Assembly (NCBI GenBank): GCA_963575745.1
Contig: CAUYUJ010014321.1
Span: 351,861-415,860 of the forward strand
Length of the DNA stretch: 64,000 nucleotides
Direction of reading: 5' to 3'
From: Prorocentrum cordatum
Taxonomy: Eukaryota > Sar > Dinophyceae > Prorocentrales > Prorocentraceae
In this document: piece after piece, positions 11,047 to 23,610 of the stretch
How positions within the stretch are numbered: position 1 is the first letter of the stretch
Layout: each line of letters opens with the position of its first letter
The notes under the pieces: generated by a model
Database searches by the model: none
Seen by the model: only the letters and a program-made list of their open reading frames with translations
Told to the model about the DNA's origin: nothing
Program-made: the position numbers and the translations under genes

Positions 11047-11447
11047 CCGGGGAACTCGTAGAGCTTCCAAGCTCGACTTAAGTTGAGAAAACCGACAGCA
11101 CCTACCAACATTCTGGCTCATAGTGAATAGTTTTTGACCTCTGAATGCGACAAGCGGACGCGTCTGATGTCTGCGAATCGACTCCTGTCATTACCAGCCC
11201 CGCAGCCCCCCTACAGCCCGAGGTCAGTGCAGAAAACCAACAGCATCTCTCAGGATGACTCGAACAATACAATAGTTTCGCGAACCTAGTTCGGGCAGCA
11301 GACCGAGTTCAGAGCTCTGGATTCGACAGACAGACGCGCATGATCTCTTTAAATCGATTCATATGACAACCAGCACTGTAGCCCCCTCTCAGCGCAAGTT
11401 GAGTGAAGAAGACCGAGAGCACTTCTCAAGTTAGCTTCCAGCATTAA
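11047..11447 (+). repeat. Downstream half of the LINE-split header plus short satellite block
   Basis: CCGGGGAACTCGTAGAGCTTCC resumes the header at 11047. Two full monomers follow (anchors near 11255 and 11430, the second truncated), and the block ends at ...CCAGCATTAACTGG where the next header starts. The deleted tail distinguishes it from full-length blocks. Confidence 0.8.
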
Positions 11448-11745
11448 CTGGCGCCGGCGGTGAACCGTCAACCTGGTCACCGCCGGGAACCTCATAGAGC
11501 ACCTTTCACGCGTAAGAGTGCTCAGAGTCGAAAGAGAGCTTCTGGAAGCATTTCTCGAAAACAAAAAATTGATTTTTTCGTGTCGACATGACATGGTTCC
11601 TCCAAGTGTTTTGATAGTAAAAGAGCGCCTACGGAGCTCATACTAAGACAGAGAGGCCCTCATAGTCGTTCACAGGTGCGAAAAATATGTTTTTCTCAAA
11701 ATGAATTGTCAAATATCTTTCAAAAAAATGCAAAACCACCCAAAA
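11448..11745 (+). repeat. Class II hairpin-headed module
   Basis: The header at 11448-11505 uses the TGA/TCA stem variant and ends in CTCATAGAGCACC. The body includes AAGAGTGCTCAGAGTCGAAA, TTTTTTCGTGTCGACATG, TTTTGATAGTAAAA and CTCAAAATGAATTGTCAAAT, with no satellite. It is cut at AACCACCCAAA by the next header. Confidence 0.8.
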
Positions 11746-13048
11746 CTGGGCGCCGGCGGTAAACCGTCAACCTTGGTTACCGCCGGGGAAGTCGTACAGC
11801 TTCCAAGCTCAACTTAAGTTGAGAAAACCGAGAGCATCTACTAACATTCCAACTCATAGTGAATATTGTTTGCCCTCTGAATGCGACAAGCGGACGCGTC
11901 TGATCAGACCGAGTTCAAACCTCTCAATGCGACAGGCGGACGCGTCTGATGTCTGCGAATCGACTCATGTCATTACCAGCACTGCAGCCCCCCTACAGCC
12001 CGAGTTAAAGGCAGAAAATCGACAGCATCCCTCAGGATGACTCGAATAATATAATAGATTCGCAGACCTGTTTCGAGCAGCAGACCAAGTCTCAGTTCTC
12101 GAATCGACCAACGAACGCGCATGATGTGTGCAAATCGATTTCTATTACCCGCAGCACTGTAGCCCTCCCCGAGCACGAGTTGAGTGCAGAAAATTGAGAG
12201 CACTTTTCACGATGATTCGGACAATACGAATAGTTTCGCGAACCTAGCTCGGGCAGCAGGCCGAGTTCAGAGCTCTCGATACAGAAAAACGCGCCCGATA
12301 ATTCTCAATCGATTCCTGTGACTGTAGGCTCTGTAGCTCCCTACAGCTCGAGTTAAGTACAGAGAATACCGAGAGCGTTTGTCAAGATGACTCGAATAAT
12401 ACGAATAGATTTGCGAACCTAGCTCGGCTAGCGGACCGAGTTCAGACCTCTGGAGTCAAGAGGCGAACGCGCCTGGTGATTCTGAGTGCGATAAGTGTGC
12501 TTACCAGAACTGTAGCTGCCCTACAGCTCGAGTTAAAATACTGAGTATCAAGTTGACTCGAATAATACGAATAGGTTGACGGACCTAGCTCGGCTAGCAG
12601 ACCGAGTTCAGACCTATGGATTCAACAGGCGAACGTGCCTGATGATTCTGAGTGCGATAGATGTGCTTACCAGCACTATAGCTGCCCTACACTACAGCTC
12701 GAGTTAAGTAGAAAATACCGAGAACGCGAATCAAGTTGACTCGAATAATACGAATAGGTTTGCGGACCTAGCTCGGCTAGCAGACCGAGTTCAGCCCTAT
12801 GGATTCAACAGGCGAACGCGCCTGATGATTCTGAGGGCAATAGCTGTGCTTACTAGCTCTGTAGCTGTCCTTCAGCCCGAGTTAAGTACAAAATACGGAA
12901 TGCGTATCAAGATTACTCGAAACGACCGATCCCGCCAGTGTGCTTTTTGGCAGTAAAAGGTACCCGATCGAGCTGAGATCAAGATGGCGAGCGGGAATAA
13001 GATCGAATATCATGGGCAAAAATACTAGAGCTCTAACGAATGGTCAAA
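11746..13048 (+). repeat. Hairpin-headed satellite block (class I)
   Basis: The header at 11746-11804 is followed by about seven monomers with anchors near 12037, 12211, 12387, 12555, 12738 and 12914. One monomer start is duplicated at 11880-11950 (GACAGGCGGACGCGTCTGAT twice). The tail is cut at AACGAATGGTCAAA. Confidence 0.8.
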
Positions 13049-13327
13049 CTGGCGCCGGCGATGAACCGTTAACCTGGTCACCGCCGGGAACCTCGTAGCT
13101 CCTTGCATCCGTGAGAAAGTTCAGGATCAAAGCGAGAGCTTCTGGCAGCTTTTCTAGAAAAACTTCAAGTTGAGATTGTTCGGAGTCAACATGAAGTCGG
13201 TTGCTCCAAGTGAACTGGTATTAAAAATGGCTCTAGAGAGCTGAGCTGCTCAGGAAACAAAGTTTATATGTCAATGCTCGGAGTAAAAATCTGCTTTCTT
13301 AAAATGAATGGTCAAATATCTTTCAAA
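13049..13327 (+). repeat. Class II module
   Basis: The header at 13049-13105 (TGA/TCA stem, one mismatch, GGCGATGAACCG) leads into GAAAGTTCAGGATCAAAGCG, GATTGTTCGGAGTCAACATG and AATGGTCAAATATCTTTC. It is the same subtype as the modules at 14811 and 29607. Confidence 0.78.
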
Positions 13328-14810
13328 CTGGGCGCCGGCGGTAAACCGTCAACCTTTCTTACCGCCGGGGGACTCGTAGAGCTTCCTGACAGTATATAGT
13401 GTGGAAAAAACTTGAAGAACGACTAGTTTTTCAGCCCAAGCGATTTCAGACCTCTCAAGATGATTCTAACAAAAAAAAAACAAACAGTTTCGCAACCCAT
13501 TTCGAGTATCAAACCGAGTTCAGACTCTGAATGCGACAGGCGGGCGCGTCTGATGTTTGCAAACGCTCATGTGATTCCCAGCCCTGCAGCCCCCTACAGC
13601 CCGAGTTCTTGTGCAGAAAACCGACGGTATCGACTCGAATACTAGAATAGTTTCGCGAACCTAGTTCGAGCAGCAGACCGAGTTCGGAGCTTTGGAATCG
13701 ACCGACAGACGCGCCTGAGGTAAGGGAATCGATCTGTGAACCGCAGCACTGTAGCCCTCCCCCAACACGAGTTGAGTGCAGAAAATTGAGACCATTTCTC
13801 AAGAGAATACACAATACGAATAGCTTCGCGAACCTAGCTCGGACAGCAGGCCGAGTTCAGAGCTCTCGGTTCAATGAACGAACGCAACTCATGGTTCCCC
13901 ATCGATGTCTGTGGCAATCAGCTCTGTAGCTGCCCTACAGCTCGGGTTGAGTACAGAAAACCGAGAGCACTTGTCAAGATGACTCGAATAATACGAATAG
14001 GTTTGCGGACCTAGCTCGGCTAGGAGACCGAGTTCAGACGTCTGGATTTGACAGGCGAACGCGCCTGATAATTCTGAATGCGATAGGTGTGCTTACCAGC
14101 CCTGTAGCTGCCCTACAGCTCGAGTTAAGTACAGAAAACCGAGAGCGTCTGTCAAGATGACTCGAATAATACGAATAGGTTTGCGGATCTAGCTCGGCTA
14201 GCAGACCGAGTTCGGACCTCTGGATTCAACAGGCGAACGCGCCTGATAATTCTGAATGCGATAGGTGTGCTTACCAGCTCTTTCGCTGCCCTACAGCTCG
14301 AGTTAAGTACAAAATACCGACAACGCGTGGCAAGATGACTCGAAACGGCCGTTCTCGCCGGGACGCTTTTTGGCAGTAAAAGGTACCCGATCGAGCTGAG
14401 ATCAAGATGGCGAGCGGAAATAAGGTCGAATATGACGGGAAAAAATACTAGAGCTCAAACGAATTGTTGAATTTTGAGAACAAAATTTTCAACCGACCAA
14501 AAGTCACCAAAAGGTCCGTCGAGATTTTGCTTGCCAACTAGCTCTCCAGCGCTCCGGAATTACTCTTAAGCTTCCAGCAATAACTTGCTAAGGGAAGCTC
14601 TACGAGTTATCTTAGCAAAACCGACCAAAAGTTAACACGTTGTCCTTTCTGGTCGGGTCGCCAACTAGCTCCACCCCGCGCCGGAATTCCTCTAGCTCAT
14701 CGAAAGAGCTCTACGGAGTATTTCGAGAACATAAGTGTAAGCGTCCAAAACCCGGATAGCGAAGCCAAGCGCGGAATGCCGCACGGGGACCTCTGCCAGG
14801 CCGCCTGAAA
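13328..14810 (+). repeat. Satellite block ending in a module B fragment
   Basis: After the header at 13328-13386 come monomers with anchors near 13458, 13790, 13978, 14156 and 14334, then a complete tail ending in GGGAAGCTCTACGAGTT near 14590. A second module end (CTAGCTCATCGAAAGAGCTC) follows. At 14735-14810 the first ~76 bp of module B (TAAGCGTCCAAAACCCGG...) are cut at GCCGCCTGAAA by the next header. Confidence 0.78.
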
Positions 14811-15111
14811 CTGGCGCCGGCGGTGAACTGTCAACCTGGTCACCGCCGGGAACCTCGTAGAGCTCCTTGCATCGGTGAGAAAGCTCAGCATCAAAGCGGG
14901 AGCTTCTGGGAGCTTTTCTAGAAAAACTTCAAGTTGAGATTTTTCGGACTCAACATGAAGTCGGTTCCTCCAAGTGAACTGATACAAGAAATGACTCTAG
15001 AGGGCTGAGCTGCTCAGAGAACAAAGTTTATATCTCAATGCTCGGAGTAAAAATCTGCTTTCTCAAAATGAATTGTCAAATATCTTTCAAAAAATTGCAA
15101 AACCACCCAAA
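14811..15111 (+). repeat. Class II module
   Basis: The header at 14811-14867 is joined to a truncated module B. The body matches the outer part of the large inverted repeat (GAAAGCTCAGCATCAAAGCG, TTTTCTAGAAAAACTTCAAG, GTCAAATATCTTTCAAAAAA) and is cut at CCACCCAA. Confidence 0.78.
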
Positions 15112-16149
15112 CTGGGCGCCGGCGGTAAACCGTCAACCTTTCTTACCGCCGGGGACTCGTAGAGCTTCCTGACAATATAATGTGGAAAAGAATTTCAGAG
15201 AACGACTAGGTTTTCAGCCCAAGCGATTATATACCTCTCAAGATGACTCTAACAAAACAAACGAACAGTTTTCCAATCGAGCTCGAGTATGAAACCGAGT
15301 TCATTCAGACCTCTGGAGGCGACAGGCGGACGCGTCTGAGTCTGCGGATCGATTCCTGTGATTACCAGCTCTGCAGCCTTCCATACAGACTGAGTTAAGT
15401 GCAGAAAACCGAGAGTGTCTCTCAGGATGACCCGAATAATACGACAGGTTCGCGAATCTCGTTCGAGCAGCAGACCGAGTTCCGAGCTCTCGGTTCGACG
15501 AACGGACGCGCCTGATGCAGCAGCACAGCCCTCCCAGCACGATTTAAGTACAGAACCGAGAGCACTTCTCAAGATGACTCGAACAATACCAATAGGTTCG
15601 CGAACCTAGCTCGGGGAGCAGGCCGAGTTCAGAGCTCTTGATTCAACAGACGAACGCGCCTGATAATTCTCAATCGATTTCTGTGATTATCAGCTCAGTG
15701 GCTGCCCTACAGATCGAGTTAAGTACGAAAAACCGAGAGCGTCTGCTACAATGACTCGAATAATACGAATAGGTTTGCGACCCTAGCTCGGCTAGCAGAC
15801 CGAGTTCAGACCTCTGGATTCAACAGGCGAACGCGCCTGATCATTCTGAATGCATTAGCTGTGCTGACGAGCTCTGTAGTTGTCCTGAAGATCGAGTTAT
15901 CTTGAGAAAACACACACAGCGCGTTCAAGATGACTCGAATCCGGCGTTCCCGCCTTGCCAGCTTTTTTGATTGAAAGTTTACACGCGATCAAGCTGAGAT
16001 CAATATGGCAAGCGGAAAAGGAGGAATAAGAACGATAATCCCAGTAATACATGCAGTGCTACTAGCTAATCATATGCATCCTATTAATTTTTATACGAAA
16101 AACCGACCAAAAGTCACAAAAGGTCCGTCCGTGAATTTTCCCGCCACTT
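15112..16149 (+). repeat. Satellite block with a strongly diverged tail
   Basis: The header spans 15112-15169. Monomer anchors lie near 15246, 15426, 15575, 15752 and 15929. From 15955 the tail drifts far from consensus (CGCGATCAAGCTGAGATC, then unrelated AT-rich sequence to 16085) before the ACCGACCAAAAGTCAC segment reappears. Confidence 0.75.
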
Positions 16150-17487
16150 GTACTGGTGCGGCGGTAAACCGTCAACCTTTGTTACCGTCGGGGGACTCGT
16201 AGAGCTTCCTGACAACATATACTGTCGGAAAAAATTGCAGAGAACGAATAGTTGTTCAGCCCAACTCGAGTATCAGACCGAGTTCAGACCTCTGAATGCG
16301 ACAGACGGACGCGTCTGATGTCTCCGAATCGATTCCTGTGATTACCCGCCGTGCAGCCTCCCTACAGCCCGAATTAAGTGCAGAACGCCGACAGTAGCTC
16401 TCAAGATGACTGGAAGAATGCGAACAGTTTCGTGATTCTGGATCGCGCAACAGACTGAGTTCAGAGCTCTGTATTCAACAGGCGAACGCGCCTGATGATT
16501 CTGAGTGCGATAGGTGTGCTTACCGCACTGTAGCTGCCTACAGCTCGAGTTAAGTGAAAATACCGACAACGCAGACTTACCATTTATTGCGTATCAAGTG
16601 GGACTCGACTAATACGAATTAGGTTTGCGACCCTCGGACCTAGCTCGGCCTAGCAGATCGAGTTCTTTAGAAGCTTTATTTTTAAATATGTTATTGATTC
16701 ATGTGATTCAACAGACGAACGCGTCTCATCATTCTGAGTGCGATACGAGTGATTACCAGCACTGTAGCTGCCCTACAGCTCGAGTTAAGTAGAAAATACC
16801 GACAACGCGTATCAAGTTGACTCGAATAATACAAACAGGTTTGCGGAGCTAGCTCGGCTGACAGACCGAGTTCAGACCTCTGGGTTCAACAGGCGAACGC
16901 GCCTGATCATTCTGCATGCATTAGATGTGCTTACCATACCAGCTCTGTAGCTTCTGCAATTTGACTTTTTAGAGACTAGAACTTTATCTAAGTATTTTGC
17001 AGTTATAGTAAGCTGATTGAGATGTTGTTCTAGTATAGATTTATAAGCAAGAGATAGTTGATTAGTAACCAGATCTAATCTTATATAAATTTAGTAGTTA
17101 AAGAGACAGAAGCATTAAGAAAGTAGATGGTTAAGAAGAGAGAAATAGAGCTCGAGTTATGTTCAGAAAACCGACAGCGCGTATCAAGATGACTCGAAAC
17201 GGGCGTTCCCGCCACAGTGCTTTTTGGCCTTCAAAGCTACCCGATCGAGCTGAGATCAAGATGGCGAGCGGGAATAAGATCGAATATCACGGGAAAAAAT
17301 ACTAGAGCTCTAACGAATTGTCAAATTTCGAGAACCAAATTTTCAACCGAGCAAAAGTGATCAAAAGTTCCGTCGAGATTTTTCTTGCCAACTAGCTCTC
17401 CAGCGCGCCGGAATTACTCTTAGCTTCCAGCTATAACTAGCTAAGGGAAGCTCTACGAGTTACTCTTAAGCTTCCAGCAGTAACTTA
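16150..17487 (+). repeat. Satellite block with irregular insertions
   Basis: The header at 16150-16209 is degenerate (TGGTGCGGCGG...). Several short insertions break the monomers: near 16571-16590, AT-rich 16672-16705, and a ~195-bp AT-rich insert at 16953-17147. The tail from about 17188 to 17487 is normal and ends with two CTCTACGAGTT module ends. Confidence 0.75.
16953..17147. other. AT-rich insert in a satellite monomer
   Basis: It interrupts the monomer between CAGCTCTGTAGCT and GAGCTCGAGTTATG. The insert is strongly AT-rich, unlike its neighbours, has no long open frame and shows no obvious terminal repeats. It may be a small foreign insertion or low-quality consensus; nearby monomers also contain odd extra bases. 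Confidence 0.55.
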
Positions 17488-18054
17488 CTGGCGCCGGCGG
17501 TGAAACGTCAACCTGGTCACCGCCGGGAGCCTCGTAGAGCTCCCCACACTGGTAAGAGTGCAGAGAATCGAGACAGAGTCAAAAAATTGAGATTTTTCGA
17601 AAATCTTGAAATTCGATTTTTTCGATATTCATATTCGCTTAGTTTCTGGAAGTCAGCTCATGTAAAAATGCATCGAGACACCTGAGCTGCTGTTAGAGAG
17701 AAGTTTATATGCTAATGCTCGGCGTAAAAATCTGCTTTCTCAAAATAAATGGTCAAACATCTTTCAAATTTTTGCAAAACCACCCAAAAGTCATCACATT
17801 GTCCGCCTCGGCCGGCTGGGCCAACTGGCACCGGCGCTGAACCGTCAACCTGCTCACCGCCGGGAACCCCGTAGAGCTCATTCCACGCGTGAGAGAGCTC
17901 GGAGTCGAAAGAGAGAGCTTCTGGAAGCATTTCTCGAAAAAAAGAAGAATCGATTTTTTCGTGTCGACATGAAGATGGTTCCGCCAAGTGTTTTGACAGT
18001 AAAACTGCATCTAGAGAGCTCATATTAAGACGCTGAGGCCCTCGTAGTCGTCTA
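17488..18054 (+). repeat. Two truncated class II modules in tandem
   Basis: Headers lie at 17488-17544 and 17825-17881 (the latter GGCACCGGCGCTGAACCG, with a stem mismatch). The first body has TTTTTCGAAAATCTTGAAAT and resembles the module at 31113. The second has GGAAGCATTTCTCGAAAAAA and resembles 11448. Each is cut by the following header. Confidence 0.76.
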
Positions 18055-19414
18055 CTGGGCGCCGGCGGTAAACCGTCAACCTTTCTTACCGCCGGGGGAC
18101 TCGTAGAGCTTCCTGACAATATATAACGTGGAGAAGAATTTCAGAGAACGAATATTTTTTTCAGCCGAAGCGATTATAGACCTCTGAAGATGACTCTAAC
18201 AAAACAAATAAATAGTTTTTCAATCGAGCTCGAGTATGAAACCGAGTTCAGACCTCTGAATGCGACAGACGGACGCGTCTGACGTCCGCGGATCGATTGC
18301 TCTGATCACCAGCTCTGCAGCCCCCCATACAGCTTGAGTTAAGTGCAGAAAACCGAGAGTACCTCTCAGGATGACTCGAATAATAGAACAGTTTCGCGGA
18401 TCTCGTTCGAGCAGCATACCGAGTTCCGAGCTCTCGGTTCGACGAACGGACGCGCCTGATGTCTCGAAATCGATTCCTGTGACCAGCAGCACTGTAGCCC
18501 TCCCCCAGCACGATTCAGATACAGACAAGCGAGAGCACTTCTCAAGATAACTCGAACAATACCAATAGGTTAGCAAACCTAGCTCGAAGAGCAGGCCGAG
18601 TTCAGAGCTCTTGCTTCAACAGACGAACGCGCCTGATAATTCTCAATCGATTTCTCTGCTTATCAGCTCTGTGGCCGCCCTACAGATCGAGTAAGTACAA
18701 AAAAACCGAGAGCGTCTGCTACAATGACTCGAATAATACGAATAGGTTTGCGACCCTAGCTCGGCTAGCAGACCGAGTTCAGACCTCTGGATTCAACAGG
18801 CGAACACGCCTGATCATTCTGAATGCATTAGCTGTGCTGACCAGCTCTGTAGTTGTCCTGAAGCTCGAGTTATCTTGAGAAAACCGACAGCGCGTATCAA
18901 GATGACTCGAAACGGCCGTTCCCGCCTGCCTGCTTTTTGGCCTTCAAAGTTACCCGATCGAGCTGAGATCAAGATGGCGAGCGGGAATTAGATCGAATAT
19001 CATGAGAAAAAATACTAGAGCTCTAACGAATGGTCAAATTTCGAGAACGAAATTTTCAACCGACCAAAAGTCACTAAAAGGTCCGTCGAGATTTTTCTTG
19101 CCAACTAGCTCTCCAGCTCCCCGGAATTACTCTTAAGCTTCCAGCAATAACTTGCTAAGGGAAGCTCTACGAGTTACAGGTGCGAAAAATCTGCTTTCTC
19201 AAAATAAATGGTCAAATATCTTTCAAAAAATCGCAAAACCACCCAAAAGTTGTCACATTGTCCGTTCTGGCCGGGTGGGCCTACTAGCTCCACCAGGCGC
19301 CGGAATTCCTCTAGCTCATCGATGCCGAAGAGCTCTACGAGGTACTAAGGGAAGCTCTACGAGTTAAGTTGTCACATTGTCCGCCCCGGCCGGCTGGGCC
19401 ACTTGTAGCGTCCA
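18055..19414 (+). repeat. Satellite block with compound end
   Basis: The header is at 18055-18112. Monomer anchors lie near 18189, 18370, 18546 and 18724, and the tail starts near 18902. Past the normal class I end (GCTAAGGGAAGCTCTACG near 19153) lie fragments of class II module (19175-19345) and further copies of the CTCTACGAG end. Confidence 0.78.
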
Positions 19415-20523
19415 CTGGGCGCCGGCGGTAAACCGTCAACCTTGGTTACCGCCGGGGACTCGTAGAGCTTCCTACCTTGACGTTAGTTGAGAAAACCGCA
19501 TCCAACATTCCGACTTATAGTGAATATTTGTTGCCCTCTGAATGCGACAGGCGGACGCGTCTGATGTCTGCGAATCTACTTCTTTCATTACCAGCCCTGC
19601 CGCCCCCCTACAGGCCCGAGGTAGGTGCAGAAAACCGACAGCACTTTTGAGAATGACTCGAACAATATAGAAGTTGTGCCGATCTAATTTGGGCAGCAGA
19701 CCGAGTTCCGAGCTCTGGATCCAACAGGCGGACGAACGCCCCTGATGATTCTGAGTGCGATAGGTGTGCTTACCAGCACTCTAGCTGCACTGCATCTCGA
19801 ATTAAGTATCAGGTTGACTCGAACAACACGAATATGTTTGCGCACGTAGCTCGGCTAACAGACCGAGTTGAGACCTATGGATTCAACAGGCGAACGCGCC
19901 TGATGATTCTGAGTGCGATAGGTATGCTTACCAGCACAGCAGCTGCCCTACACCTCGAGTTAAGAAGAAAATACCGACAACGCGTATCAAGTTTACTCGA
20001 ATAATACGAATAAGTTTGCGGAGCTAGCTCAGCTAGCAGACGAGTTCAGACCTATTGAGTCAACAGGCGAACGCGCCTGATGATTCTGAGTGCGATAGGT
20101 GTGCTTACCAGCGCTGTAGCTGCCCTACAGCTCGAGTTAAGTAGAAAATACCGACAACGCGTATCAAGTTGACTCGAAGAATACGAATAGGTTTGCGGAC
20201 CTAGCTCGGCTGGCAGACCGAGTCTAGACCTCTGGATTCAACAGGCGAACGCGCCTGATGATTCTGAGTGCGATTGCTGTGCTTACCAGCTCTGTAGCTG
20301 TCCTAAAGCTCGAGTTATCTTGAGAAAACCGACAGCGCCTATCAAGATTACTGGAAACGGCCGTTCCCGCCAGTGTGCTTTTTGGCCTTCAAAGTTACCC
20401 GATCGAGCTGAGATCAAGATGGCGAGCGGGAATAAGATCGAATACCACGGGAAAAAATACTAGAGCTCTAACGAATGGTCAAATTTCGAGAACGTATTTT
20501 TCAACTGAGCACAAGTCGTGAAA
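19415..20523 (+). repeat. Hairpin-headed satellite block (class I)
   Basis: The header at 19415-19471 is followed by monomers with anchors near 19653, 19812, 19990, 20168 and 20345. One monomer near 19800 has lost ~20 bp. The tail is cut at CACAAGTCGTGAAA. Confidence 0.8.
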
Positions 20524-21880
20524 CTGGGCGCCGGCGGTAAACCGTCAACCTTTCTTACCGCCGGGGGACTCGTAGAGCTTCCTGACAATATATACTGTGG
20601 AAAAAACTCGAAAGAACGACTATTTTTTAAGCGATTAGACCTCTCAAGATGACGCTTTCAAAAAACGAACAGTTTCGCAACCCAGTTCGAGTATCAAACC
20701 GAGTTGAGACCTCTGAATGCGACAGGCGGGCGCGTCTGATGTCTGCGAATCCACTCATGTGATTCCCAGCACTGAAGCCCCCCTACAGCCCGAGTTAAGT
20801 GCAGAAAACCGACAGTATCGATTCGAATAATATAACAGTTTTGCGAACCTAGTTCGAGCAGCAGACCGATTTCCGAGCTCTGGAATCGACCGAAAGACGC
20901 GCCTGATGTGTGCAAATCGATATATGTGACCTGCAGCACTGTAGCCCTTCCCCAGCACGAGTTGAGTGCAGAAAATTGAGAGCATGTCTCAAGATCATGT
21001 TCAAGACCTAGCTCGGGCAGCAGGCCGAGTTCAGAGCTTTCGGTACGATAGACAAACGCGATTGATAATTCCCCAGCGATGTCTGTCACAATGAGCCCTG
21101 TAGCTGCCCTACAGCTCGAGTTAAGTACAGAAAACCGAGAGCGTCTATCAAGATCACTCCAATAATACTGATAGGTTTGCGAACCTAGCTCGGCTAGCAG
21201 ACCGAGTTCAGACCTCTGGATTCAACAGACGAACGCGCGTGATGATTCTGAGTGCGATAGCTGTGCTTACAAGCACTGTAGCTGCCCTAAAGCTCGAGTT
21301 AAGTACAGAAAACCGAGAGTGTCTATCAAGATGACTCGAATAATACAAATAGGTTTGCGAACCTAGCTCGGCTGGCAGACCGAGTTCAGACCTCTGGTTT
21401 CAATAGGCGAACGCGCGTGATAATTCTGAGTGCAATAGCTGTGCTCACCAGCTCTGTAGCTGCCCTACAGCTCGAGTTAAGTACAAAATACCGATAGCAC
21501 GTATCAAGATGACTCGAACCGGCCGTTCCCGCCCGTGCGCTTTTTGGCCTTCAAAGTTACCCGATCGAGCTGAGATCAAGATGGCGAGCGGGAATAAGAT
21601 CGAATATTATGGGAAAAATACTAGAGCTCTAACGAATGGTCAAATTTCGAGAACGAAATGTTCAACCGAGCAAAAGTCAGCAAAAGGTCCGTCGAGATTT
21701 CTTGCCAACTAGCTCTCCAGCGCGCCGGAATTACTCTTAGCTTCCAGCTATAACTAACTTCGGGAAGCTCTACGAGTTAAGTTCAGTTCTTTTTTTTCGA
21801 GCCAACTACCTCTCCAGCGCGCCGGAATTACTCTTAGCTTCCAGCTATAACTAGCTAAGGGAAGCTCTACGAGTCACTTA
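20524..21880 (+). repeat. Hairpin-headed satellite block (class I)
   Basis: The header is at 20524-20582. Anchors lie near 20649, 20995 (short), 21152, 21328 and 21506. The tail ends with two successive AGCTTCCAGCTATAACTAAC/AGC-type ends (near 21740 and 21840) and leads directly into module B. Confidence 0.8.
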
Positions 21881-22319
21881 TAAGCGTCCAAAACCCGGAT
21901 AGCGAGGCAAGGCGCAGAGCGCAGAGCGCTCCAAAGCGCCGCACGGCGACCTCTGCCAGGCCGCCTGGAACGATGCGTGGGGCGCTGGAGACCTCGCAGG
22001 AGACGCCTGCGAGGGCGTCTTTTACGACGCGCGGGGCTCTGTGATACGACGCGCGGGGCTCTGTGAAACCTACCACGACTCCTCTGCCTAGGAGCCTGCG
22101 AGCACTGGCGAAGCTCTGCCGAAGCTCTGCCGAAGCGTTTCGCGCACCCTTGAGCCACGCGCATTGGGAAACGCTAGGAAGCCACGCTCCCGGACCCGCT
22201 GCGAACTCCGGCGAGTTGCTCCGGGGATCGTGGACCGGCAGAAGTGGGCGTGTCCTCCCCACCACCCACCTCCGGCTTCTTCTCTGAAACCCTTAGTTCT
22301 CCAAGGAGCTATCCGGGAA
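21881..22319 (+). repeat. Module B, full-length copy
   Basis: This GC-rich module runs from TAAGCGTCCAAAACCCGG to GGAGCTATCCGGGAA. It contains GATGCGTGGGG, GCCGAAGCTCTGCCGAAGCG, GCCACGCGCATTGGGAAACG and ACCACCCACCTCCGGCTTC. This copy has a local duplication of TACGACGCGCGGGGCTCTGT near 22022-22065. Frames are open on both strands with no protein similarity that I recognise. Confidence 0.75.
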
Positions 22320-23610
22320 CTGGACGCCGGCGGTAAACCGTCAACCTTGGTTACCGCCGGGAGACTCGTAGAGCTTCCAGCTCGACGAAGTTGAGAACAC
22401 CGAGGACCTACCAACATTCCGACTCATAGTAAATATTTTGTGTCCTCTCAATGCGACAGGCAGACGCGTCTGACGTCTGCGAGTCGACTTCTATCATTAC
22501 CGGCCCTGCAGCCCCCCTAGAGCCCGAGTTAAGTGCAGAAAACTGACAGCACCTCTCAGGATGACTCCAACACTAGAGTAGTTTCGCAGACCTAATTCAG
22601 GCAGCAGACGAGTTCCGAGCTCTGGTCTCGGCAGGCGGATGCGCCTGATGTCTCTAAATCGATTGTCCCCAGCAGCACTGTAGCCTGCCCCCAGCACGAA
22701 ATACCGACAGCACTCCTCAGGATGACTCGAACAATACGAATAGTTTTGCGAACCTAGTTCGGGCAGCAGGCCAAGTTGAGTGCTCTCGAGTCAACGAACA
22801 AAGGCGTCTGGTGATTTCCAATTGATTTCTGTGAGTGCGAGCTCTGTAGCTGTCCTACGGATCGAGTTGAGTACAGAAAACCGAGGGCACCTATCAAGAT
22901 TGACCCAATATAATTCTTCTGTATTTATTCTATTACTTGTACGATTAGGTTGCGGACCTAGCTCGGCTTAGCAGACCGAGTTTCAGACCTCTAGATTAAC
23001 TGGCGAAACGCGGCCTAATGATTCTTCTGACTGCGAAAGATGTGCTTGCATAGATGTGCTTGCAGCTCTGTAGCTGTATTACAGCTCGAGTGAAGTTTAC
23101 AGCTCGAGTGAAGACCAGAAAACCGAGATGTCTGTCAAGCACAGATGACTCGAATAATACGACCAGGTTTGCGGACCTATCGGCTGACAGACCGAGTTCA
23201 GACCTATGGGTTCAACAGGCGAACGCGCCTGATCATTCTGCATGCGTTAGCTGTGCTTACCAGCTCTGTAGCTGCCCTAGAGCTCGAGTTATGTTCAGAA
23301 AACCGTCAGCGCATGTCAAGATGACTCGAAACGGCCGATCCCGCCAGAGTGCTTTTTGGCTTCAAAGTTACCCGATCGAGCTGAGATCAAGATGGCGAGC
23401 GGGAATAAGATTCGAAATATCACGGGAAAAAAAATACTAGAGCTCCAACGAATGTTTTCAAATTCGAGAACAAAATTTTCAACGAGCAAAACCGACCCAA
23501 AGTCAAAAAGTTCCGTCGAGATTTTTCTTGCCAACTAGCTCTGGGGCGCGCCGGATTTTACTCTTACGCTTCAGCTATAAACTAGCTAAGGGAAGCTCTA
23601 CGAGTTACTT
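22320..23610 (+). repeat. Satellite block with irregular, noisy monomers
   Basis: The header (22320-22378) begins CTGGACGCC. Monomer anchors lie near 22560, 22722, 23144 and 23323. Between about 22905 and 23180 and again near 23405-23580 there are many single-base insertions and local duplications (ACAGCTCGAGTGAAG twice, GATGTGCTTGCA twice), unlike the rest of the array. Confidence 0.75.
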
